From: Anopheles merus
Lineage: Eukaryota; Arthropoda; Insecta; Diptera; Culicidae
Direction: 5' to 3'
Assembly: GCF_017562075.2 (NCBI RefSeq)
Contig: NC_054084.1
Span: 5,063,501 to 5,127,500 of the forward strand
DNA length: 64,000 nt
Part shown: positions 13,101-26,300 of the stretch, one piece after another
Layout: every line of letters starts with the position of its first letter
Numbering within the stretch: position 1 is the first letter of the stretch
Notes under the pieces: generated by a model
Database searches by the model: none
Told to the model about the DNA's origin: nothing
What the model saw: the letters and a program-made list of their open reading frames with translations, nothing else
Translations under genes and position numbers: made by a program

Positions 13101-14842
13101 AACGAACAAAATCCCATTACAGTAACCAGGAGGAGAAAGCGATAACAGCGCGAGCGCGGATGTGTGGCGTCTTTGCACGGCGGAAATCAGTGAATGGACA
13201 GCGACAGAGATCATAGGAAAGGGAAGAAACGTGACCGTGTGCATAGGTTCAGGGTCATCATAATGGCATCTTAGAATCAATGTCACTGGCGACAGGGAGT
13301 GAGAAAAGTGTCGATCCAGTTTAGTTAATGTGAAGATTATTCAAAATATTTGCGTAGATGTCACACCACCCATTATGGGTTTCGTACGGTGTCGAGATCC
13401 AATTGCCATTCCGGTGGTCCAACGTGTCGTCCACGTCCCCCTGACAAGGTGTAGGCGCGCCGTGTAGGAACCAACACTTGCAGAAAGAAGCAAAAACGCC
13501 ATCCAATGCACGGACAAATCAGACCACAGTTCCACTCTCGCACGCTAATGCAAAGTTAATTGAAAACCATCGCCATCAATTTGGCTAATAGATGACACAT
13601 TTTTCTTTTTTGCGCACTTTTTGCGTCCCCGTTTGCCATTCCGCCCAGTCCGGTGTCAGAGCTCCCGTGTGGACGGTGGAACGATTTTATCGTAATTGAA
13701 CCGAACCTCCACAAAACACCGACGCGCTTACATTTTCCCCGCCGCCTAAGAAAGTGTGTCGCTAGTGGAGGATGTCAATTGAACTTGATTATTGTCTTGG
13801 TCTTTTTTCCCACATCACAAGAAGCATTCTGGTCCTTTGCCTGTACACGGATTGAAAAGTGTTGTTTATGTGACAATGCGGTCAGATAAACTCGGTGCAG
13901 AACACCACGCAGCAGACCGGGAGGAAAGCATCCGTCGTGTCGGTGGCCTTGGCGAAAGACGGCTCTGTGGTGTAGTTTATGGTCGCCACCGCAACACACC
14001 GGCTAATCTAATTTATTCGAACAGCTCTCTGTCTCTTTAAGATTCCGGTGGTCTCACGATTTAGTCCCCCGATTCAGCACGAACGTATGCGGGAAATTAT
14101 CCGTTTCCCCTTCCCGGGTGACAAATGATTCGCTACTCTGCCCGGTGAGCAAACCAGCACTACAACATGCTATTAATTTGCTTCCACTCGAGGGGTCAAA
14201 GGGTCGAGGTGGCTTGTCGATCGGAATTTTATACACCTACAGTACCGGCTGTTGGTTGGTTTGGTTGTGTCGAGTTTCTCGAGGGCACACGCGAGACGGC
14301 ATTTGTCAATGCAAATAAAACAACCAAACAGATGGCGGGTAATTAAATGTGGCGCGAGTTCGAGTTCGGGTTGATTTTAGTGGATGCTTTTAAATCCATA
14401 TAAAGAACCGCCCGCTTCGTCCGAAAATGGCGCCTGGATGCCCGAAACGGTCTGCGAGAGGGAGGCAATTTGCGAGGAGAAAGGAGTGGGGATATTGGTC
14501 GTTAATTAATTATCACAAGAATTCGAATCGTTTAACGGCGTGCGCAGGCATGCATTACGCTTTCCTGCTTACCCCCAGCAAGAAGCACAACTAATGAGAT
14601 TTTTTTTTGTATGTGAGCAAACACAGGCAACATATGCTGCTGCCTTTTTGTTTGTTTGTTTGGTTGATGCAACGCTTCGAAACTAATTTTTGCCACGCAT
14701 TGCCCAAATTTGCTCTAATTAAGGCCAGGGATAAGCAGCAAATCGATCAGAAGAATCTCATAACTTGCAATCATTAGCCGAATGTCGTTTAAAATCCATT
14801 ACATAGAGACAGTGGCCTAAAGTAAAAAAAAACTTCAACCCT
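4160..14842. other. Gene-free stretch, no recognised coding sequence
   Basis: I see no open frame with family motifs and no convincing exon. Open frames up to about 160 codons are present on both strands but have ordinary composition. The stretch contains an 18-G homopolymer at 8355-8372 and a CA microsatellite around 9147-9163. It is either intergenic or part of an upstream NOX intron, because the NOX start exon lies somewhere upstream of 17222. Confidence 0.5.
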
Positions 14843-14914
14843 TGCCTCCTGTGAGGATTGAACTCACGACCGCTGGTTTACGAGACCAGCGCTCTACCAC
14901 TGAGCTAAAGAGGC
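14843..14914 (-). tRNA. tRNA-Thr: tRNA-Thr (anticodon CGT)
   Basis: On the minus strand a complete cloverleaf of 72 nt is visible. The acceptor stem GCCTCTT pairs with AGGAGGC (one G-T pair). The anticodon arm CTGGT-CTCGTAA-ACCAG gives anticodon CGT, and the T arm has the loop TTCAATC. The discriminator base is A. A run of T follows at once (complement of the A run 14824-14832), a normal RNA polymerase III terminator. No intron. Confidence 0.95.
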
Positions 14915-15426
14915 GCGCTGGGAGAGGGACGGCAAGAAGGGCCCACGTCCAGTATTCCGTTACAAATCAAATAAAAGTAAACAAGAAACTTCAACAATTT
15001 GCTCAACTTTTAATCTATCTAAGAAAGGGTTTTTAGAATCAATTAAAATCGTAAAACGCCATAGAAGTTAACCTAGCTCGTAGCAATAGCAAAATGATAA
15101 GGGAACTTTGTCAAAACTGATAAGAACACGACCTTTCGTCCGATTTAAGGGAAAAGACGTAACGAAATTGTTTACGCTTGCACATAAGAAATGTGACGCA
15201 CGCTGAACGAACTTCTCCCACTCCATCTCTATGCGAGTCTATCTATCGCTTAAAATAGATCGTGCGATGGCTTTACAAACATAACACATACATGCTCGTT
15301 TCTCTATCGTGTTGTAACTTCGATGTAGTAAAAACAATGGAATCTATTCTCAATGATGAGTCATAAGACAAATTTCAGACTGCGAGAGTGATTTTTATTT
15401 GTATCTCAACTCTCCCCTCTCATCGC
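14915..15426. other. Spacer between two tRNA-Thr genes
   Basis: About 510 bp separate the 5' ends of the two divergently oriented tRNA genes. I see no coding sequence; polymerase III upstream elements may lie here. Confidence 0.5.
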
Positions 15427-15500
15427 GGCGCCGTGGCTTAGTTGGTTAAAGCGCCTGTCTAGTAAACAGGAGATCGTGAGTTCGAATCTCGCCGGAGCCT
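15427..15500 (+). tRNA. tRNA-Thr: tRNA-Thr (anticodon AGT)
   Basis: A 74-nt cloverleaf is visible. The acceptor stem GGCGCCG pairs with CGGAGCC, leaving a G4-A69 mismatch. The anticodon arm CCTGT-CTAGTAA-ACAGG gives anticodon AGT, and the T loop is TTCGAAT. The discriminator is T. Unlike the neighbouring gene it has no T run directly behind it; the first run of four or more T begins near 15616, so the primary transcript would carry a trailer of more than 110 nt. Confidence 0.9.
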
Positions 15501-17221
15501 GCAGCACATCTCTCTTCTCTTCATCTGGTGGTTCTTCGCTATCTCTCATGTCACATGAGAGAACCAAACGGTGAGAATCATGAGAGGGAGGGGAAGAATG
15601 AGATGTGTGTGAATTCTTTTTTTTTACATATAACAAAAATCATTGAATAAGTTCCTCTCTCTACGCTATGCATTCCAGAGTTACTGGGCCGACCGACTCA
15701 CTCGCCCTCATGTGTTGCACATTTTTACACTGCTAATCCTATTAATTCCGACACCGTAACTAACTTAATATCTTCATCACCACATATTTTAAATCAGATC
15801 TCTATTTTAATTCCCTTGGCGCGACTCTCTCACACACACGCACACATTAAGAGTCCATTTTCGCACTGATTCCCCATCCGAAACCCGTTTGTGGGACTCA
15901 AGACTTTACACCTCTCATTACCGTTGCACGCTTGATTAGCTCATTTCAAGCTTCAATTTAATCCCTTTAGCTGAATTCCTGGCGCGTGTTTGGGATTTCA
16001 CGCCCGGGATGGGATTTGCACCGTGCTCGACTTCCCACAGTAACACCAACACCTTCCCCCTTTCCTTTCGGATTGCAAAATTTAATCCTTCATCCCGAGC
16101 ACGCGGCCGCACACGGTCGATGACTTCGAAGCCCCCCTTTGCCTCACGCCAACCAATCCTTCCTCGGACCCATCGATGGAAGATAAATAAGTGCAATTAA
16201 GCCGAAGCACAATTAACACACTGCCGTCGCCACCACTTGGGACAAACATTCCGCAACAAGATCAACCCCAAAACCCACCCACCACCACCACACCACCACC
16301 GATCCACCATCTCGGTATGGTCTGTAGTGTCTTCTTGGAAATTATCGTTCCAAAGGGCCGAGACGACTAAAGGGCAATTAAATAAAGTTGTTAACATGGT
16401 CCGATGAATGCCGTTTCGCCGAGTGACTTCAATTCTCCCGCCGCATGCCGCCGACGACCATTGCGATTAGCTACCGACAGGGATGGCTTTGTCGCCAAGG
16501 GATTTGGAAGACGACAGCATAGGACGGCGCGAGCACCATTCGCGAGCGATAATTAACCACCCAGCTTGCGTTATCTATCCTTACTTAGCAGAGGCGGCTT
16601 GCCGCACAAAAAGGGAAATCGCCACCGGATGCTGCCGGGAACGTGGACGGCTGGAATCGAAGTCAGTGTTGTCCGGGTTCTCCATTTCCCCGTCGGAGAG
16701 AACTCACTCCAATTTCATCTCCAATGCGATCCGAATTCCTTGTTGCGATGTTCCTTATGGGCAGAGACGGCTCTTCATGATCGTCAACACGAGAAAGGCG
16801 TAATTGAGCCACCACCTTCGTTCGTGCGAGGGGAATGAAGTCTTTGCCCCCGGGTGCCCTACAAATGGGTGGTGCGCTGTGACACATTCGTCGCTGGGTT
16901 TTAAGATCCCTTAAGAGGAAAAGCAACACTATTCGTTGCATCTGCGCTAATGGTTTGCGGAAATTCTTCCGCTCTTGCATCGAACCATTTTTGCTCGCAT
17001 TAGGCGACGAACGGGCGGCCCTATCTTTGGTGTCCGCGTGCGTCCGCGAACACCAGCAGCGTTCAATCACGCGCACCAAGTGACAATTCTAATAAAGACA
17101 CCACCAAACACGCGCGCACTCTCGTTAAGGGACGCTGCTCTCGGCGGCGACATCTTCATCGGCCACTCAAAGGGCCTTACGCTTTGGTTGCTAACCGTTC
17201 CTCTTCTCCTTCTCATTACAG
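15501..17221. other. Gene-free stretch before the first visible NOX exon
   Basis: No coding region recognised apart from the tRNA trailer described separately. A pyrimidine-rich tract at about 17195-17218 leads to the AG acceptor of the first visible NOX exon, so at least its right part is intron. Confidence 0.6.
15542..15562. repeat. Short inverted repeat in the tRNA-Thr(AGT) trailer
   Basis: TCTCTCATG and CATGAGAGA form perfect 9-bp arms around a 3-nt loop, 41 bp after the tRNA 3' end and before the first T run. It would lie inside the long predicted trailer. Confidence 0.6.
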
Positions 17222-17316
17222 ACGTTTCTGCAGAATCTGTTCCGCCTGTTTGACATGGACAACGAGAACTTCCTGGTGCAGGATAAATGGATCGAACACC
17301 TGAAGGGCCGGCTAAC
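17222..17316 (+). CDS. NOX5: NOX5-like exon a: degenerate EF-hand
   Basis: Encodes an FRLFDMDNENF segment: an EF-hand-like helix-loop with Asp at loop positions 1 and 3 but no Gly at 6 and no Glu at 12, so calcium binding is doubtful. Phase 0 start, ends in phase 2, matching only an exon that begins with one base, which the exon at 43801 does. The assignment to NOX rests on phase and on continuity of the EF-hand region across a 26.5-kb intron. Confidence 0.8.
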
Positions 17317-20300
17317 GTAAGTAGTATCGATTGATTTTTCGATCCCTCTTATCTTCCACATATCGTATCATAAATGCCTCCTCATTTAAACTGATTGCTG
17401 CAACCATACACACTTTAAATCAATTTCCTGCGATGCGATTACGTACCGCAGCAGTTTCCGAAATTATAACCCCACGGTCGCTGTAATCCTGTGACCTTTC
17501 AGAGTCGTCAATACCTCCCACAATGATTATCATAGCACACGAACAACGAGCAAAATGTACGAGCAAATCAATTCACATTAACCTTCTTTTGCTTGGCTCG
17601 CGCAACCATTCCAGCTAAGGAATTTCGTTCCACGACGCTCGGTAGCGCATCGCACCACCGTGGATAAGAAGATGAATAAATGGTGCAGCAAAACGGTTAT
17701 GAATTATCTGCCACACCAAATCACCCGTGCCCGTTCCGTTGCTTGCTCGTTTTTCATCTTCGATCTTCGATCGCGCTCGGGTGTGGCTCTGGGTGTGTGG
17801 GATATATACCTTGTACCGGTTACGGGGGACTTTGCCCCACGGCCCTGGGCATTGTATAGATTAAATTGTATGATAACGCTCACACACCGATTGGCCGCGT
17901 CCGTAGTAACACGAGTAGTTTCACCAAATTGAATCCCAAATCCCTCTGTTCCAACCCTCTTTTTGCTGGGTGGGGAAGAAAGCCTTACGACCCAATAACG
18001 TATCCAGCGGTTGACCGCAATATCTCGATGCACAACAAGCAGGAACAGTGTCGCGAGACGCATGTTCGTTTACACCGTACGCGTTGAGGCAAAGACCCAC
18101 ACCCCGAAGGAAGAAGAAGTTCAAACGAGGAAACGAACACACAATTTCGGGTGCACGCAATTCAATTTGTCAGCATCGATTGTTGTGCACCTTTTCCCTG
18201 TCCTCTGCGGCCTTCCAAAATTCATTCACTTTAGGCCATGCACGATCGTGCCTAGATCTGGCGGGCTGAACGGTAATATTAAAATTAATACACGACATTT
18301 AACCCAGGCCGGTCCCCTCTCCTTCAGCTCTTTGGCACACGTGACGCATCGATCGGGGCACGCCTTGGTCACTTGGCTGGAACACTCGGAGCAATACAGA
18401 GTCTTAAGTCTCTCTGTGGCGGTTTGTACTTATTTTGCAGTTCTCGTACCAATCCCGCGACTCGACCTGTGCCGTATGTGCGCATGTGCAGCTTTATGAT
18501 TTATGATGATGTTTTCAGTTTCATGTTTAATTTGATCTCGAGGATTAATATATTCTCCTCCATAATTCGCTCACCCCATACAAAGGGCCTCCGTGCCGTA
18601 GTAGTGTATCGATCGATCGATTTTCATTTCATGCGTATCGCGAAGGACTTTCGCGTGCACTGTGCGCGCGGGGGCGCGACTCGTGTGCTGGAATGCTTTA
18701 AACGAGATTAATCACGCCGCTGCTCCCATTCGCGCACAGGGACGGGGGGAAGATTTATCACCTTCACACGCAGATTAGTGTTATTTTGGAGGCTCTTTCG
18801 GCTCTTTCGGTACGGACCGCCGACAAGGGGTTACATGGCATGCGGTCGTGTAATCCATGTTCGGCCCTTTTGCACCCTACCCGGTTTCCATTCCGCAGCC
18901 GACGACGAAAAAAGCAAGCAACGGGAGACGACGACTACACATTGTATGGAAGAGCTCGGGTACGCGTGGGTGGAGCCAAAAATGTGGAAAACGCACACGG
19001 CCGCCTTTCGTGGTTTGACAAATGTGCAACGATTGCAGCCCTATTGAACGGTCAATTTATAACAACTGTGCAGCCTGAAGGCAAACAAATGCGCCACCAT
19101 TTACGCGACACAAGCTGTAAAACAGCGCTCCTAATAAATTCGTCCATTTTTCATTTGCCGCAAAACAATCGGAGAAACGAACGGGTAGTTCCCTTCACTA
19201 TTGCTGCTTCTTGCTTGTACTTTAACTTATTTTCTTTAATTTTGCACAGAATTCTTTTTTCAATTTAGTTTGAATTTGTTGCGGGTCTTACACTTGTAGC
19301 CCGGTTGTATTCAAATTGCTTTACATAACTCCAATCGTCCTCAATAGCATACAATGATTATCCGGAACATGAAACCAAATCAGATCTTACGTGCTTGCTC
19401 TCCAATCTTCCAGCATTCGCACTGGACGTAAACGAAATTGCTCCAAGAGGGAAACGAAATCGATCGTCTGCGATCTTCACGTGATTTCCATTCTGGAGCA
19501 GATCACAATCTCTGATAGCAGAGCACGCTCTTGCGTATTCAGAAGCGCATGCCCGTGTCCATCCCGTAAGCGGCGGAATTCCGCAACATTAACGCGCTGT
19601 TTCCCGGTGGTCCCAATCCCCAGGCATGAACAGCTACAATGATGAAAACAAAATCAACTACAGCACACAGGGGCTTGATGGCAGCTGCACCATCAAAACA
19701 GAAAAAAGTGTGGTCCTATACAGCGAACCCATACCGGGGCATTGGAGTAATATAGGGCAGAGAAATTATGCCTACCGCGTCAATCCATCGATCGTGCGTC
19801 GATCGTGTGGAGCGGAACTGCGGGAACCCGTTAACGCCAGATTCGATCAGGCGGTGGCAGTGGCGGCGAAGGCGACGGCGAGACCTGTCTTGTAACTGCC
19901 TCCGGACAACCCGTCCAACGGACACCTTTATGATGGAAAGGGTCGCACTCGCATGTCGGCATGTTCAGCCCATTCCGGCCGCTCGTGCCTTTCTGCAAAA
20001 CTGTCAAGGGACACAAAAAGCAGCATGAGTGTTTAGGGACCCGTCCCAGACCAGAATCGCCGCTGCTACAATGAACTCATTGAGCCGTTTGAAACTCTCC
20101 AACAGGCGGGCTGTTTCGATAGCATCCCCCAGGGGGAGCCCCCTGGCGCACGCTACCGCCGGGCGCGTTGATGAAGTAATAATAAATTTACAAAGACACC
20201 CTACAATGCTCACCGGGCGCAACCGGGTTGATAATTCATTTAACCACCACTCCTCGACTTGCGCGAGCCCTAATGATCAATGAACCAAGACGCTTTGGCG

Positions 20301-23300
20301 GGAGGAGACGTTCGATCGTTCCGAACTATTGGTGGCTTAATTGTTCAAATGCTTTCCAGAGCCTGATCGTGCGTTCGCGCTCTGGGTGTGCTAGCAGCGG
20401 GAATTTGTTTGGGGGGGGGGGGGGATTAATAATCACTGGTGGGTAGGTCGATTTTGATTGATTGTCCAGCGGTGCCTGCTGCTAGACGTGAGGTCTCCGT
20501 GTTCGTGATGTTGCATGACTGGACAGTGCGTAGGGAAGCTGCACTTGTCTCGCACAGATCTCTATAGACACAAACGAATCATTGTACGGGGTTGTCAAGC
20601 TACCAAATTGGAATGCGTGATCAATACGCACCTTTTCTGGGAAGGATTTCGTTTCTTGTGCGTCCACTAGTCTCCTATAGAATGCGGATGTTTATGACAC
20701 ATGATAGTGATCGGTAAACATTGCGCTGCTGATGGAGATATTGGTCGTTTTTAATGATGCTGTTTATGCGTCACATTCTCTCGGGGGCAATGCAGCCGTT
20801 CCAATAATGTACACAATCTTATACACCATCCTCCGGCGAGCACATAAATTCTCAACGGACATAAAACGCATTAAATAACTACCCTTGGTTATTACTTCAT
20901 TTCGCTTCTACCCGAGCCCAACAGCCTACAGTACATTCACAAGTTTTTATACAGAAAAAAAAACAAGAGTCGATTCGATTGCAAAATGACCACCCGTGGC
21001 TTTTCCCAGTGCAACACATATCTCATATTTTCCTTCCCAAGCGCACCCGTCAATTCGCGGCCACGAGCGTACTTTGAACTCAGTGTTTATGAGTTTAAAA
21101 ATCGGTGTTAATTAGGCGGCCGCATGATCCGAGGCTTTGCACTCTCCCCGCCGTCGTGCTCCGGGGGCCTCGGGACGTGGCTTCCCCTTTTTCGGGAGTT
21201 AACAGTTAATGTGCGCTCTTAAGTATCTGCCCTAACATGGCCAGCCAGTCGCACTGCGGTATTGAGATGTTAAAATTTGATACCGGACCGACGTCGATTT
21301 GTGTCGATCAAATTCGATCACGATTCGCCTTTATCGTGCACCCGAGATCTCCACCGCTAAAAGCACACAATCCACTCTCGAGGCTTTCCAGCATTCTGTG
21401 ACAAGATCTTGATCCCCCGTGCCATAACCGCACGTGCGCGCTCGGGCTCGGGCTCAGATTCCCGGTGTCTGTATACGCTCCAAGAAGCAAGAAGTGATCC
21501 AGAAAGAAGTCCGCTTGACAGCGATGAATCTCAGATTTCAATCTTCTAGATTCGCGAAAATCTGGCGCACCGTTTCAACCAATAAAGTACAACCGGCACT
21601 CTTGGGTCGCTTACGGCGAGAAAAAAACAACTTTAAATTGAATTAAATTATTATAAAAATCCATTTACAGCTTCACGCTTTTCGACCCAAATATGGTAGA
21701 ACTGATTCAAACGAGCGGTCCCGCCGGTTACCAATTCGAACTAAATTCCCGAGATAACTGGGGACACGGGGGTTCGATAGTTGCATCGCCAGCTTTCAAC
21801 GAATCGGTCGCTCTAAGAAAAACATCATCGCCTTCATCGCCAAAAGCCCAACGCTACCCAAAGCTGCTCTGGCTATTTCGCTTCCTTTGAGTCCGTCCCG
21901 AGCCTCACGAACGAAAATTGATACATTTCTCCAAACCCGCTCAACGCCCCGAGGATACTTAGCACACACACACACAACTGCAACGAACCACGGAAAGCAG
22001 CCAAGAACTGCTCGGTCGCACCGACATGGACAGCCAGTAAGCATTTACTCAATCACTCGCTGACTTGCCGGGACCGCGGGACACGAAACCTGACACCCCG
22101 CGAATGGTTGGGTTATCAAATTTATCGTTGTCCCTTGTTGGGGCCGAACTATTTTATGTGCGTTTGGACTGTTTTGACTGCGCGTTTGTCGGACTGTTTT
22201 GTAGGAGCTGTGCTAACGACAACCCCCCCGGGGTCCGGTTAAGATTTGCAATCGCACTGGCCCGGGATCGGAGTTTGATCCACCCTTGAGCGATGGTTTC
22301 GACGACAGAGGCTATGAGATGAATGTTCTCGGTTTGCCAGATGCTCCAGAAAGGTCAGATTTGCCGCCGGGCATCCGTCAGACGAACAGGGCGCCCGACC
22401 CTATCTGACGAGCAGTGCACAAGACGGGTTCTCCACCCGAAGCAACACGGTGGATGCGGTTTTCGCCTTTGATCGGGTGAAGCGCGCACTAAAATTGGAT
22501 TATTTATGCGTGCGCGCTTTAGCGCGATCGTCAAGTGCACTTTCTCACGCTAGCGAAAACTGAGATGATGGTGCCCGTCCCACTGACACCATCGTGATGA
22601 ATATTCTGTTTTACATCAGAGTGTTGCATCACGAATTCATTACAGCTGCACAGGAATGTTTCGGGCAGCTTCAGGCAAAAGTTGTTGTTAAATACTTTTG
22701 CCAGACAGAAACATTGTTACAGACATCGGCGACTCAAGGGCAGTTCCCTCGGTCAGTCGCTAGTTCTTCCTGTTCCCGAACATTTCCCCCATGTACAATG
22801 AGTTATGAGTTCATGTTTATTAAATTCACTCACCTCAACACTTCATTAACATTGCACACGATTCGGTTCGCAATGACCAGGAAAGGGGAAAAAACAACAA
22901 AACAACAGCAATGATCACGTTTCAACACCCAGAGATTGTGGAAACGATCAGAGTACGATCGTTAACAGCAGCTCCTTTCGACAATTAAAATTCGCTCGTT
23001 CTCGTTAAGGCGCTTTGCTTTCTGCTGCTGTGGAATGCTAAAATGGTGTTTTCCGTTGATTAAAAATGAGTCACGGGGAAGGGGTAGCGCAACGACAAAC
23101 AAACAACACGTCCAACTCACCGAACCGTGTAATCGTGTCGTGGTGCAAAAAAAAACCCAAAAAATAACACAAAATGCACCTTCCTCTCTCAACGTACATG
23201 CGTGCGACTAATGGATGAGTTAATTGTTCGAAATTTGAAACCACACAAAGGGAGGTGAAAATGCATGCAAGAGACTCTCTCTCTCCCATCACACACCTTT

Positions 23301-26300
23301 CGTTTTGCACTTTACGGTTGCGAGTTGCGGGTGTTCGGTTCCAGGTTTCGTGTGTTAATGTTTTATGGATTTATTCAATCTCCCGAACATGTCCACGGTA
23401 ATGGAGAAACACTTCCGCGGAGGCCTTTCCTTTCATCGACTGATGCACGATACTGGCACGAAACGCAACAAGATGTTCCATCTGATCTGGTCATCGGGGT
23501 GAAGTAAAAATACGGCCACATTATTCTGCTGGTACAAGACCCAACCCGATTTAGGGGGGGTCACTGCATTCGGTACCTTACCCGCCGTGAATGTTGTTTC
23601 CCATGGTAACAGGAGCCTCGGAACAGAGCACGTTGGTCATTCGCGGCTAGAGAACAACAGGACGAAGCGCATTTCGCCAATTCGGACCCAATCTGAACCT
23701 GCACACCACAAGGTAGCATGCGCCATTGCTCATAATCGCTCGCTCATAAATTGCCCTCTCAAATGGAGCCTGTTTTGTTCGCTGAACTGGCCCGTATTGC
23801 TTTCGCCTGAAAATCTTTCCACTGAAATTGATCTTAAACACGCTGCAGCTACTGAATGGAAGCTGCCAGTAACCGTTCGACATAATCGGCATACCTTTCG
23901 CTCGCCCCGGGTTTGCTTCCCTTGCCGTTTGAGATTCGTTTGTTGTGAGATTCGCGTACGTTACTTCCACCGGTAGCACACCAAAACTCGATGCTGATCA
24001 GCCAGCAGCAGATGCGAATTTATGAATCCAGACCCCCTTCATTCCATCGATGCCCGAAATGGCACACCCCGTTGGGCTTCACCGCTTGGCCGCAGACTTT
24101 TACCTTATCGGGCAGCAAGCTCGATCCGTTTCTTCCCCTTCTCTTCTTCTGATACGCGTATTTATTATCGGTGTGAGAGCTGGAGCCTGTCCTGGACACC
24201 TTGCAAGCAATGCAAGCTGATTGCAGCCCCACATGTGATGCACACACCACGCACACTCTAACGTCAAACATGACACACACGCTGTTTGGTTGCCCGGTTG
24301 CACCTATGCAGATCATGGGCCGGCTGAGGCCGATACAGGAAGATAGCTTCGTGGCAACGGCATCGCGTCGATTATGATAATGGACAACCACCAACCAGCA
24401 GCATCACGGAAAGTATGTCCCACAGTCACCAACGCGATGAAGATGCTGTTGATGGAAGCACCAGTGCCAACCCCGTTGTGGTTCGTCTGGCCACCGGGGG
24501 ACCTACCTCAACGGCAAAATTTACGGTAGTGCCTCTCTCGCGCGCTAAACAGCTTCTCCAACGGCAAATGTGCAATGCCGCTTGTGGCCGCGGACGTTAA
24601 TTACCACCGGTTTTTCTGCTGCACACCCCGTGGCAATAAAACTAATCGTCATGGCGTTCACCAAGCACCACGCGCGGACCCGCTGCTCCACATGGAAGTA
24701 ACTACTCTCTTTCTCTATTCGGGATCGTCTCATTCTGCCCCAAACCGCCCTTCCTTCACCTTCATGTCTTCTTGCACGCGGTGACCACAAACCGAAGCCC
24801 CCAACGATGGCAGGCGTGCGTCAGCGGCGCGGAGACACCGTGGCGGGACCCGTGTGCCCGTATGTTGCGATTTTGCTCTATAAGTTGAAAACTAACGAGC
24901 TCGCTCTGCTGGAGGTTTCTTTCCTTGTTTTCGATTCTTTAAATCAATTACTACTATTTAACACCTTTTATATTTGAATTAATAAGTTTGCCCGATCCGG
25001 GGCGTTGATTAGGCGCGGAGCATTAGCGAGAGCTGTCTTTGGGTGTGTGGCACTTGGCGCTGGCCGCAGTTGGAGATATGTGGGGGGAATGTTGCTGGAC
25101 GCAAACGGCGTTGAATTGACGCGTTATGGCTGTTTGGAGGGACTTATTAGATTGGTGCGACCTGTGTGTATGTGTATGTGTCTGTTATTTTTTCTTAATT
25201 TACACATTTGTCTAAGGATTTCCATTCTATTTACCGGCGACGTCAAGCGCATAGATTTGGACCTATCGGGGTGGAAAATTGTCGCTGCAGTGTGTGCAGG
25301 TGTGTTGCGAACAAATGACCATCTCACGGTAATACACGCGTTAATCGCCATCGCATTTTGGGTGGTCGGCACCAGCCCACCGACCATTACGGGGAATGGA
25401 AACCGAACCGTTTATGGAGTGTGGAGGGACTTGAGAAATGAATGCAACGGAGCGCGAGTGAGCTTAGGGCGAGGCATGAAATTTGTTGCAGACTTGATGG
25501 GCATTTACAGCGTGCTGGTCCCGAAACGGATGAACGTCGGTTCAGGTGTGAAGCTATCTTCCAGGACGCATCTTATCGCTCAGATGGACTGGCTTAATGA
25601 GAGTATGTGTTCCCACGTGTTCACAGCAATCGAATCACTTTGTAAGACACACATACTTTTTGGTAAATGCAATCTTCCCTATTTGGATTCTACACATATG
25701 TGGTGGTCCAACTCCCACCCTCTCCCCGGCAAGACTAATTTATGTGTCGCGATGCCTTAAAACTTGCGACTCAAACTTTCGCACAACTTGTAGGATAAAG
25801 TGGAACAAAATGCTTAATCAGACCAATTTGTGCAGCCGCTGGGACAATGGTGTTACGGCGCTCCACAACTCAGGCTTACTTTGGGGGGACACACCCGCAG
25901 CACTGCTCCAAAAACGGTCACTGAATAATGTGTTAATCTTACGTGGGGTGGGTTAGTAACACATATCGCGACGCATTGAGACCTCCTCCCCTCTCCTCCA
26001 CTCACGATGCACACAAATTGAGTTCTTATCCACCTGCTGTTTGTTGAACCGCGTAGAAGTCGTCTCAGGGTTGTCCCCCTCCTTCACTCCCAACAATCGA
26101 TTTCTTCACACCGTCAGCTGACCCCAAACAAACGTCGTGTCATAAGCTTACGACTTAACACCGAAAATTATGAACCATTTGCCGAAAACGAAGCAATCAG
26201 AAACCGCTCGTTTCGGAGCTTCGATTGCAAAGCGTTTCAATGCTTTAAACCTCACACGTTCGATGGCCGTGTGGGCGTATCGCAGCGGTGGTGATCACAG

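Noticed and set aside
18011..18499. 162-codon open frame in the NOX intron
   Set aside because: Basic, compositionally biased, overlapped by other frames of equal quality.
19626..19895. 89-codon open frame (starts MNSYNDENK)
   Set aside because: An acceptor-like AG precedes it, but no donor with a useful phase follows and no motif is seen.
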